Source of the DNA: Rikenellaceae bacterium | GTDB taxonomy: Bacteria > Bacteroidota > Bacteroidia > Bacteroidales > Rikenellaceae | Reading direction: 5' to 3' | Length of the DNA stretch: 64,000 nt | NCBI GenBank assembly: GCA_015059945.1 | Contig: SUZJ01000003.1 | Span: 1-64,000 of the forward strand | In this document: positions 26,500 through 34,759 of the stretch, piece after piece | Numbering within the stretch: the stretch's first letter is position 1 | How the letters are laid out: each line of letters begins with the position of its first letter | Notes under the pieces: model-generated | What the model was told of the DNA's origin: nothing | The model's database searches: none | The model's input: the letters and a program-made list of their open reading frames with translations, nothing else | Made by a program: the position numbers and the translations under genes

Positions 26500-26581
26500 T
26501 AAAATGCCCTCACCGAAGCGAGGGCGTAGGTACTATGACCTTCGGCATATAGCCTTATTGTGGTAAGATGTAGAAATTCTT
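26500..26581 (-). ncRNA. tracrRNA of the type II-C system
   Basis: On the minus strand, just upstream of and divergent from cas9. An anti-repeat (26557-26576) pairs with the first 20 bases of the CRISPR repeat: ten pairs with GATGTAGAAA, a 2x2 internal loop, then eight pairs with GTTGTGGT (one G-U). It is followed by AATAAGGCTATATGCCG, whose GGC-TATAT-GCC hairpin (26544-26554) matches the nexus hairpin of type II-C tracrRNAs. Next come a small AGGT/ACCT hairpin (26528-26541) and a terminator hairpin GCCCTC/GAGGGC (26506-26525) ending in ATTTTATTT. About 80 nt; ends are estimated from promoter and terminator. RNase III processing of the duplex is expected from the family. Confidence 0.9.
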
Positions 26582-26587
26582 ACAATG

Positions 26588-26617
26588 CAAATATAACTAT
26601 TAAATTGCACAACACAA
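26588..26617 (-). promoter_or_regulatory. tracrRNA promoter
   Basis: Minus-strand TTG (26615-26617), 19 bases, TATATTTG (26588-26595). Start is expected at about 26581, a few bases before the anti-repeat. It interlocks with the likely cas9 promoter on the other strand. Confidence 0.8.
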
Positions 26618-26635
26618 AATTATTGCTTAATTTTA
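26605..26635 (+). promoter_or_regulatory. Possible cas9 promoter
   Basis: TTG (26605-26607), 20 bases, TAATTTTA (26628-26635), one base off the -7 consensus. It would start about 20 bases before the cas9 ATG. It overlaps the tracrRNA promoter head to head, so the two could compete or be co-regulated. Confidence 0.45.
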
Positions 26636-26663
26636 CGGAAGAAATTGCAATTCAGACTTATAT

Positions 26664-29600
26664 ATGACAAAGATTTTAGGATTAGACCTCGGCACCAACT
26701 CTATCGGTTGGGCTATTACTGAACAGCAGGAGGACCATTTTACCCTATTGGATCGTGGCGTAGACATATTTCAAGAGGGTGTTGCTCGCGAAAAAGGCGA
26801 GGAGAAGCCTATGGTTCAGACTAGAACCGATGCCCGCGCACTTCGCCGACACTACTATCGTCGCAGGCTACGCAAGATAGAGCTCTTAAAGGTGTTGGTT
26901 GAGAACGACATGTGCCCCTACCTTTCCCCTGATGAGTTGAATGGGTGGCGGTATGAGAAACACTATCCCACAAGCGAGGAGTTTTTGGCTTGGCAGCGCA
27001 CGGATGACAACACCAACAAAAACCCATACTACGACCGCCACATCGCTCTTACAGAGGAACTCGACTTGACCATTAGGGCAAATCGCCATCTGCTCGGTCG
27101 TGCGCTCTACCATTTGGCACAGCGCCGCGGTTTTTTGTCCAACCGCAAAGACCAATCTTCAGACAATGATGGCAAGGTTAATGGAGGCATTAGTGAACTT
27201 ACAAAAAATATGGAGAAGGCGGGATGTGAATACCTTGGCAATTACTTCTACCATCTTTACCATAGTGGGGACAATATTCGTGCTCGCTATACTGGGCGCA
27301 AAGAGCACTATTTGGTAGAGTTTGATGCAATATGTCAGAAGCAGCGACTTTCCGAAGAGTTGAAGAAAACTCTGTATCGTGCCATATTCTTCCAGCGCCC
27401 ACTCAAGTCGCAGAAGGGTTTGGTCGGTGGTTGTACTTTTGAGAAAGGCAAGGCCCGTTGTCCCATTTCGCATCCTCGCTTTGAGGAGTATAGAATGTGG
27501 TCATTCATCAATAACATCAAGGTAAAAACACCTTATGGCGAAGAACTGAGGGATCTTTTGCCAGAAGAAGTGCAACTGATTGAGCCACTTTTCTACCGCA
27601 AAACCAAGGAGCATTTCGATTTTGAGGATATTGCCAAGAAGATTTCTGGTGGCAAGAAGGGAAGTTACGCACACATATCAGACAAGGTAGATGCGGCGTA
27701 TAAGTTCAATATCAAGATGTCTCACACCGTATCGGGCAGTCCTGTTACGGCCTCTTTGCGCAGCATTTTTGGAGAGGATTGGCTTGCGACAATGTGCAGT
27801 CTCTACCTCAAAGGCGAGGGTAAAACCCCCGACCAGATACTTGGCGATGTATGGCACGTTTTGTTTTCGTTTGATGACGAAGACAAGTTGAGCGAGTGGG
27901 CGAAAACCAATCTACAATTGACCGAGGAGCAGGCCAAAGAGTTTGTAAAAATTCCCATCAAACAAGGCTATGCTTCGTTGAGCCTTTGTGCTATAAATAG
28001 AATATTGCCTTGGTTGCGTAATGGGTACCGCTACGATGAGGCGGTATTTCTTGCCAATCTGGACAAAGTCGTTCCTCTGGAAGTGTGGAGTAATACCACC
28101 AAACGCAGTCATATTGTGGAATGTGTGTCAAACACAATTGCCAACTTTGCTCCCACAAAGGCGGGTAAAACCAAAGAAGATGCCATCTACTCTACCCTGC
28201 TGGATTGTGGTCTCTATGGAGATGAGCTTAAGATGGATAGGCTCTATCACCCCTCGAAGGTAGAGTCGTATAAAGATGCTCAACCCAATGCCAAAGGACT
28301 CATTTTGTTGGGCTCGCCACGTACCTCATCGGTGCGTAATCCTATGGCTATGCGTGCTCTGTTTCGCTTGCGTGCATTGGTCAATCAGCTACTCAAAGAT
28401 GGAAAGATAGATTCCAAGACCAAGATAAACATCGAGTTTGCCCGTGGGTTGAACGATGCTAATATGCGAGCTGCTATTGAACGCTATCAGCGCGAGAATG
28501 AGAAGCGACATAGGGAGTACGCTGACGAGATAGCCAAGTTGTTTAAGGAGGAGTGCGGTGTTGATATCACCCCTACCGAGGATGATATTTTGAAATACCA
28601 GTTGTGGATAGAACAGAACAAACTATGCCTATACACTGGTGAGCAGATAAGTATAACAGACTTTATTGGTGCCAACCCTAAATACGATATCGAACATACC
28701 ATTCCCCGCTCCCGAGGCGGCGACAACTCGCAGATGAACAAGACTCTATGCCAGAGCGACTTTAATCGTCACATCAAGTGCGAGAAACTTCCAGCACAAC
28801 TCGCCAACCACACCGAGATTATGGCTCGCATCGAGCAACTCGGTTGGGATAAGGAGGTTGAGGCTCTCGAAAAACGAATTTTCGGCCAAGATCGTGCAGC
28901 CAAAAGTGCCGCAACAAAGGAGGCAAAGGATAGAGCTATACGCGAACGCCACTTTCTACGAATGAAGTTGAATTACCTGCGTGGCAAGTTATCCCGCTTC
29001 GAGACGACCGAGGTTCCAGAGGGTTTCAGCAATCGTCAAGGTGTAGATATTGGCATTATTGGTAAGTACGCCAAAATGTATCTCGAAACGGTATTCGACA
29101 GAGTGTTTACTGTTAAGGGTGCAACCACTGCTGACTTCCGCAAGATGTGGGGATTGCAGGAGGAATACACCAAGAAGGAGCGCACAAATCACGTTCACCA
29201 CTGTATCGATGCCATAACTATTGCTTGTATTGATGCTGGTACCTACGCCAAGTGGGCGCAATTTCTGCGCGATACTGAGCGCTACTATTGGCACCGCGAC
29301 CTGCGCCCCGTTGTGGAGAAGCCGTGGCCTACTTTCACCGAGGATGTGAAGGCTGTGGCAGAAGAGTTGCTCATCTCGCACCACACAGCCAACAATCTTC
29401 CCAAGCACAGCAAAAAGGCTATGCGTGTAAGAGGTCGCATACAACGCAACGAGGCAGGCCAAATTAAATATATGCAGGGCGACACCGCTCGCGGAGTGTT
29501 GCATCAGCAGACCTTCTATGGTGCGATTAAGCGAGATGACGAGATTAAATATGTTGTTCGCAAAAAGCTCGACGAACTAAAAACAATGGCCGATGTAGAT

Positions 29601-30317
29601 AAAATTGTCGATGATGCAGTGCGCGAATGTGTTAAGGCGGCCATTGACCGCGAGGGCTTCAAGGAGGCAATGAGCAAACCCATCTTGTTCAATGCCTCGA
29701 AGGGTGTATATATAAAGAAGGTGAGGATTTATGCTTCGAGCGTCACCTCGCCCATACACCTCAAGCCCCACCGCGACCTCTCGCGCCACGAACATAAACA
29801 ACATTATCACGTTGCCAACGATAGCAACTATTGTATGGCAATCTACGAGGGTGAGGTGAGGGGCAAAACCAAACGCACCTTCGAGTTGGTAAACAATCTC
29901 GAGGCAGCCTTATTCTATAATAGCAAGAGCGATAACGAAACCATTGTTCCCCAAGTTAAGGATGGCTTGCCACTGAAATACCTTCTCCGCACAGGTACTA
30001 TGGTACTCTTCTACGAAACCTCTCCCGAGGAGTTCTATGAGTGCACCAAAGCCGACCTTGTGAAGAGGTTATATAAGGTAACGGGGATGAGCGAGCAGGT
30101 GGTTTCTGGCATATATCACTATGGCACATTTACATTGAAACATCACCAAGAGGCGCGACCCGCGGGAGATTTGAAAGCCAAGGGAGGTGAGTACAAAATG
30201 GGTGAACCATACCGTCCAGTTATAGGCATAAAACACACCCAATTCAACGCAATTGTCGAGGGATACGACTTTGAATTAACAGTTACGGGAGAAATAAGGT
30301 TCAAACATAAATTCTAA
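26664..30317 (+). CDS. cas9: Cas9, type II-C RNA-guided endonuclease
   Basis: A 1217-residue Cas9 with all nuclease motifs. RuvC-I is ILGLDLGTNSIGWA (D8). The arginine-rich bridge helix is near 53-77 (ARALRRHYYRRRLRKIE). RuvC-II is INIEFARGLND (E591), HNH is YDIEHTIPRSRGGDN (H678), and RuvC-III is HHCIDAITIA (H846, D849). HNH and RuvC each cut one strand of DNA matching a crRNA spacer. With only cas1 and cas2 following and no csn2 or cas4, this is subtype II-C. The size is larger than the roughly 1000-1100 residues of well-studied II-C enzymes but fits Bacteroidota members. The first ATG places the RuvC-I strand correctly. The PAM cannot be deduced here. Confidence 0.97.
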   Translation: MTKILGLDLGTNSIGWAITEQQEDHFTLLDRGVDIFQEGVAREKGEEKPMVQTRTDARALRRHYYRRRLRKIELLKVLVENDMCPYLSPDELNGWRYEKHYPTSEEFLAWQRTDDNTNKNPYYDRHIALTEELDLTIRANRHLLGRALYHLAQRRGFLSNRKDQSSDNDGKVNGGISELTKNMEKAGCEYLGNYFYHLYHSGDNIRARYTGRKEHYLVEFDAICQKQRLSEELKKTLYRAIFFQRPLKSQKGLVGGCTFEKGKARCPISHPRFEEYRMWSFINNIKVKTPYGEELRDLLPEEVQLIEPLFYRKTKEHFDFEDIAKKISGGKKGSYAHISDKVDAAYKFNIKMSHTVSGSPVTASLRSIFGEDWLATMCSLYLKGEGKTPDQILGDVWHVLFSFDDEDKLSEWAKTNLQLTEEQAKEFVKIPIKQGYASLSLCAINRILPWLRNGYRYDEAVFLANLDKVVPLEVWSNTTKRSHIVECVSNTIANFAPTKAGKTKEDAIYSTLLDCGLYGDELKMDRLYHPSKVESYKDAQPNAKGLILLGSPRTSSVRNPMAMRALFRLRALVNQLLKDGKIDSKTKINIEFARGLNDANMRAAIERYQRENEKRHREYADEIAKLFKEECGVDITPTEDDILKYQLWIEQNKLCLYTGEQISITDFIGANPKYDIEHTIPRSRGGDNSQMNKTLCQSDFNRHIKCEKLPAQLANHTEIMARIEQLGWDKEVEALEKRIFGQDRAAKSAATKEAKDRAIRERHFLRMKLNYLRGKLSRFETTEVPEGFSNRQGVDIGIIGKYAKMYLETVFDRVFTVKGATTADFRKMWGLQEEYTKKERTNHVHHCIDAITIACIDAGTYAKWAQFLRDTERYYWHRDLRPVVEKPWPTFTEDVKAVAEELLISHHTANNLPKHSKKAMRVRGRIQRNEAGQIKYMQGDTARGVLHQQTFYGAIKRDDEIKYVVRKKLDELKTMADVDKIVDDAVRECVKAAIDREGFKEAMSKPILFNASKGVYIKKVRIYASSVTSPIHLKPHRDLSRHEHKQHYHVANDSNYCMAIYEGEVRGKTKRTFELVNNLEAALFYNSKSDNETIVPQVKDGLPLKYLLRTGTMVLFYETSPEEFYECTKADLVKRLYKVTGMSEQVVSGIYHYGTFTLKHHQEARPAGDLKAKGGEYKMGEPYRPVIGIKHTQFNAIVEGYDFELTVTGEIRFKHKF

Positions 30318-30322
30318 TCGCT

Positions 30323-31210
30323 ATGCTCAAAAGGACTCTTTTCTTCTCCACGCCACTCGATTTGAGCCTGAAGAACAACCAACTCGTTGTCTCTACACGC
30401 CAAATGCCCGAGGTGAAAAATAGTGTCCCCATTGAGGACATTGGCTTCGTGGTGCTCGAGAATCAGCAGATTAACATCACGCTACCTTTGCTCAATGCCC
30501 TCTCGGACAATAATGCAGCAGTGATTATCTGTGGCGACAATTTTATGCCCAATGCAATGCTGCTCAATCTCGATAGCAACACCACGCAGGGCGAGGTATA
30601 TAGGGCACAAATCGAAGCGAGCGAGCCACTCAAAAAAGGGCTATGGAAACAGGTCGTGGAGGCAAAAATACGCAACCAGGCGGCTCTGCTCAACAAGTTG
30701 GGCAAAGATGGTGACAGACTAAAACCCTACTACTCAAATGTAAAGAGTGGCGATAGCGATAATCGCGAGGGCATAGCTGCCAAAATATATTGGAACGAAC
30801 TCTTTGGCGAAGATTTCATCCGCTCGCGCGAAGGCTCTTCGCCCAACAACTTGCTCAACTATGGCTACACCTTGTTGCGCGCAGCTGTTGCCCGTGCGCT
30901 GATGGGCTCGGGACTATTCCCTGCTTTCGGAATCTTCCATCGGAATCGCTATAATGCCTTTCCTTTAGCAGATGACATTATGGAGCCCTACCGACCATTT
31001 GTAGACGAGATTGTATTTGACCTTTGGGCCAATGGCGAACAAGAACTTACCAAGCAGATTAAGGCCGACCTAATACACATTCTCTATGTCGACACTCGCT
31101 TTGGTAAACTTTTGCGACCATTGGAAGTGGGGTTGACATTTACGACCGCTTCGCTTGCAAAGTGCTTTGCTGGCGAGGCAAAAAGATTGTCCTACCCATT
31201 ATTAGAGTAG
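30323..31210 (+). CDS. cas1: Cas1, CRISPR spacer integrase
   Basis: A 295-residue type II Cas1. An N-terminal beta-domain (about 1-75) is followed by the helical catalytic domain with E149 (DNREGIAAKIYW), H206 (FGIFHRNRYN) and D217/E221 (PLADDIMEPYRP), the expected metal-binding residues. It forms the (Cas1)4-(Cas2)2 integrase that inserts new spacers at the leader end. It starts 5 bases after cas9 and ends 3 bases before cas2, so all three share a transcript. An intact active site and uniform repeats suggest adaptation is or was recently working. Confidence 0.97.
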   Translation: MLKRTLFFSTPLDLSLKNNQLVVSTRQMPEVKNSVPIEDIGFVVLENQQINITLPLLNALSDNNAAVIICGDNFMPNAMLLNLDSNTTQGEVYRAQIEASEPLKKGLWKQVVEAKIRNQAALLNKLGKDGDRLKPYYSNVKSGDSDNREGIAAKIYWNELFGEDFIRSREGSSPNNLLNYGYTLLRAAVARALMGSGLFPAFGIFHRNRYNAFPLADDIMEPYRPFVDEIVFDLWANGEQELTKQIKADLIHILYVDTRFGKLLRPLEVGLTFTTASLAKCFAGEAKRLSYPLLE

Positions 31211-31213
31211 ATT

Positions 31214-31552
31214 ATGTCAGACATTCGCCTAAATGCTTATCATATTATGTGGCTATTTGTGTTTTTCGACCTACCAACCAACACGAAGAAGGAGCGTCGT
31301 GATGCAGCCCAATTTCGTAAGGCATTGGAGAAAGATGGTTTTTCGATGATGCAATACTCGGTTTATGTGCGCCACTGCCCATCCAAAGAAAATATGAATG
31401 TACACATAAATCGTGTGAGAAAGTCTATGCCCCCAAGTGGTCTGACGAGCATACTTTCAATTACCGACAAGCAGTATGGCGAGATACAAAACTTTTGGGG
31501 AAAGGTCGAGCGAGCAAAACTCACCACTCCCCAACAATTGGAATTTTTTTAG
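31214..31552 (+). CDS. cas2: Cas2, structural partner of Cas1
   Basis: A 112-residue Cas2 with the ferredoxin-like fold opening MWLFVFFDLPTNTKKERRDAAQFRKALEKDGF and SVYVRHC. Length and motifs are usual for type II. It bridges two Cas1 dimers in the adaptation complex. Its stop codon (31550-31552) directly abuts a TACATTTG promoter element that probably drives the CRISPR array. Confidence 0.95.
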   Translation: MSDIRLNAYHIMWLFVFFDLPTNTKKERRDAAQFRKALEKDGFSMMQYSVYVRHCPSKENMNVHINRVRKSMPPSGLTSILSITDKQYGEIQNFWGKVERAKLTTPQQLEFF

Positions 31553-31675
31553 TACATTTGCATTGGTAAGATTAAAAAAATAGCATCAAACACACTTCGC
31601 AGGCAACTCGGAACCCATTTTGTGCGCCTCTGTACAGCCGTAACTTCTTGGGAATTATCGAGTAAACTCACCGGC
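31553..31675 (+). promoter_or_regulatory. CRISPR leader with -7 element
   Basis: A 123-base leader between cas2 and the first repeat. It begins with TACATTTG (31553-31560), a consensus -7 element; no ideal TTG is seen 19-20 bases upstream. The crRNA sense is fixed by the tracrRNA anti-repeat, so the array is read on the plus strand and this side is the leader where new spacers enter. Pre-crRNA would start about 110 bases before repeat 1. Confidence 0.65.
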
Positions 31676-34539
31676 GTTGTGGTTTGATGTAGAAACAAAA
31701 TAAGGAACAACCCACCATCGGGGCTATATAACACGAAAGAGGTTGTGGTTTGATGTAGAAACAAAATAAGGAACAACGTGTAGAGTTTAAGCCTGCACTA
31801 CTGCAAGTTGTGGTTTGATGTAGAAACAAAATAAGGAACAACGTCCAGCGTTGTATATTTACTGCTGTCGTAGTTGTGGTTTGATGTAGAAACAAAATAA
31901 GGAACAACAGAGTTATTAACCAAAAGCCCCCGATTAGTGTTGTGGTTTGATGTAGAAACAAAATAAGGAACAACTTAGCACTTGGTGGGACACGCCAATC
32001 TTCGGTTGTGGTTTGATGTAGAAACAAAATAAGGAACAACCGAACATTGGAACTCTCGCCATTGCTCACGGTTGTGGTTTGATGTAGAAACAAAATAAGG
32101 AACAACCAATGCGAACGCTAATAGCGGCATCAAGCAGTTGTGGTTTGATGTAGAAACAAAATAAGGAACAACTATTGGTAAAGTCTGCCTGCACATCGGG
32201 TTGTTGTGGTTTGATGTAGAAACAAAATAAGGAACAACACGGTAGCACAAGCCCGATTAAACACCAGGTTGTGGTTTGATGTAGAAACAAAATAAGGAAC
32301 AACTCCTGCGCTGCTGGGGCGAAGTGTACCACCGTTGTGGTTTGATGTAGAAACAAAATAAGGAACAACACTCATATCGTTTATATAATTTGTTAAATTG
32401 TTGTGGTTTGATGTAGAAACAAAATAAGGAACAACAATAGCAGTAAAAGATATGGCACGTTACAGTTGTGGTTTGATGTAGAAACAAAATAAGGAACAAC
32501 AGATGGCTATTGAGGTGGAATTTGATCACTGTTGTGGTTTGATGTAGAAACAAAATAAGGAACAACACAATCTTCAACTATATATTTAGGCAGCAGTTGT
32601 GGTTTGATGTAGAAACAAAATAAGGAACAACCTTGCCGATTTATTCCACAACCCGATGTGGGTTGTGGTTTGATGTAGAAACAAAATAAGGAACAACCCT
32701 TGCATCAAGAACCGGGGCGCAAATATAGTTGTGGTTTGATGTAGAAACAAAATAAGGAACAACTGCAAAATTAAAGCAAAGACAAACATTTGCGTTGTGG
32801 TTTGATGTAGAAACAAAATAAGGAACAACAAAACGAGCCTCAAGGTTACGGGCGTGAGCGTTGTGGTTTGATGTAGAAACAAAATAAGGAACAACCAATA
32901 GGATATGATACCTCTGAACCATTTAGTTGTGGTTTGATGTAGAAACAAAATAAGGAACAACCTACAGCCTGGGGGTCATCATAGGCACGCTGTTGTGGTT
33001 TGATGTAGAAACAAAATAAGGAACAACACTAACTCCAACAGCCTGTATAGCGCAAAAGTTGTGGTTTGATGTAGAAACAAAATAAGGAACAACTGAAGCA
33101 GCAAACGAAACAATCTACTGCCGGTTGTGGTTTGATGTAGAAACAAAATAAGGAACAACTTCTCCTACGGCTACACTGACAGAACAATGTTGTGGTTTGA
33201 TGTAGAAACAAAATAAGGAACAACTTTACCAGTATAAGCACGATATACCCAGGAGTTGTGGTTTGATGTAGAAACAAAATAAGGAACAACTATAGGGTGG
33301 TAGCTGTGGCGCGTCAGTACGTTGTGGTTTGATGTAGAAACAAAATAAGGAACAACTAACCCACTGATAATCTACAAAGCCATACGTTGTGGTTTGATGT
33401 AGAAACAAAATAAGGAACAACAATGTGTGGGGGTGCTTTCAAACTCTTTGTGTTGTGGTTTGATGTAGAAACAAAATAAGGAACAACTACATTTAGTTAA
33501 ACTTTGTTCGGCAAAGCGTTGTGGTTTGATGTAGAAACAAAATAAGGAACAACCGCCATCGGAACAGCAAGCATCTATTGGCTGTTGTGGTTTGATGTAG
33601 AAACAAAATAAGGAACAACCGAGCTGTATTTTATCCTGCTGCATATCCGGTTGTGGTTTGATGTAGAAACAAAATAAGGAACAACATATCAGAGATAAAT
33701 CCACCTGCAATCTGGTTGTGGTTTGATGTAGAAACAAAATAAGGAACAACATCGAAAGGCTTAACAAGCTTAGCAATACTGTTGTGGTTTGATGTAGAAA
33801 CAAAATAAGGAACAACCTGAAACACCAATATCCCAACGAGTAACAGGTTGTGGTTTGATGTAGAAACAAAATAAGGAACAACAAGGAGAAAACAAAATTA
33901 AATGCAAATGAAGTTGTGGTTTGATGTAGAAACAAAATAAGGAACAACTCTCTTGCAAGGCATCATAACTCGACCAAAGTTGTGGTTTGATGTAGAAACA
34001 AAATAAGGAACAACCGTAATAATCATTTACAGGTGCAGATACTAGTTGTGGTTTGATGTAGAAACAAAATAAGGAACAACACCCTCAATATTAGCAATTT
34101 TATTGGTCAGTTGTGGTTTGATGTAGAAACAAAATAAGGAACAACAGCACTCGACACAACCTGGTCAGCAATAGAGTTGTGGTTTGATGTAGAAACAAAA
34201 TAAGGAACAACGTATAATCCATTTAGTATTAAAGTCACCATGTTGTGGTTTGATGTAGAAACAAAATAAGGAACAACCTACAACAGTTGATACCAAAGCA
34301 TCTTCTAGTTGTGGTTTGATGTAGAAACAAAATAAGGAACAACTGCATCTTTATCAAGATTGGACATCGTGAGTTGTGGTTTGATGTAGAAACAAAATAA
34401 GGAACAACCTGCGCCATAGAGGTCTGCGCCATAGAGGTGTTGTGGTTTGATGTAGAAACAAAATAAGGAACAACGCCACCTCCTGCTCCCAATTCTCGGG
34501 CAGGTTGTGGTTTGATGTAGAAACAAAATAAGGAACAAC
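31676..34539 (+). CRISPR. CRISPR array: 44 repeats, 43 spacers
   Basis: A 36-base repeat starting GTTGTGGTTTGATG and ending AAGGAACAAC occurs 44 times. By eye all copies are identical, including the last. From the repeat starts, spacer lengths are 30 nt (33 spacers) and 29 nt (10 spacers). Repeat ends are inverted (GTTGT/ACAAC). The first 20 bases pair with the tracrRNA anti-repeat, giving crRNAs with the spacer 5' and repeat 3'. I noticed no two identical spacers. Spacer 42 (34409-34438) is two perfect 15-base copies in tandem. Targets are unknown. Confidence 0.98.
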
Positions 34540-34642
34540 TTATAGTTATCAGCAAGTGTGGTGTGAGTGCAAATTCATAAACGCACACAACACTTTGAGC
34601 CATTGAAACAAACAATATCCTCGCCACCACCAACGGAATCAT

Positions 34643-34680
34643 AAAACGAGAGAGGTAGGAAAATTGTCCTACCTCTCTCG
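34643..34680 (-). terminator. Terminator of the NACHT gene, between it and the array
   Basis: Perfect 14-base-pair stem CGAGAGAGGTAGGA/TCCTACCTCTCTCG with a six-base loop, followed on the minus strand by TTTTATG. It may also stop read-through from the CRISPR array on the other strand. The 100 bases between the last repeat and this hairpin show nothing else. Confidence 0.85.
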
Positions 34681-34759
34681 TGATTATAGTATTCACATTC
34701 CTACAACCCCACGTCATCGGTAATATATATCCAAAACTCCATTCCTCAGGCTCGTTGAG

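Noticed and set aside
26155-26513. Minus-strand frames over the tRNA and its terminator
   Set aside because: They overlap a well-formed tRNA gene and hairpin and have no plausible promoter or similarity.
31549-34717. Many minus-strand frames with repeated LFLILFLHQTTT-like peptides
   Set aside because: They are translations of the CRISPR repeat. The 65/66-base period makes open frames by chance, and the array is read on the other strand.
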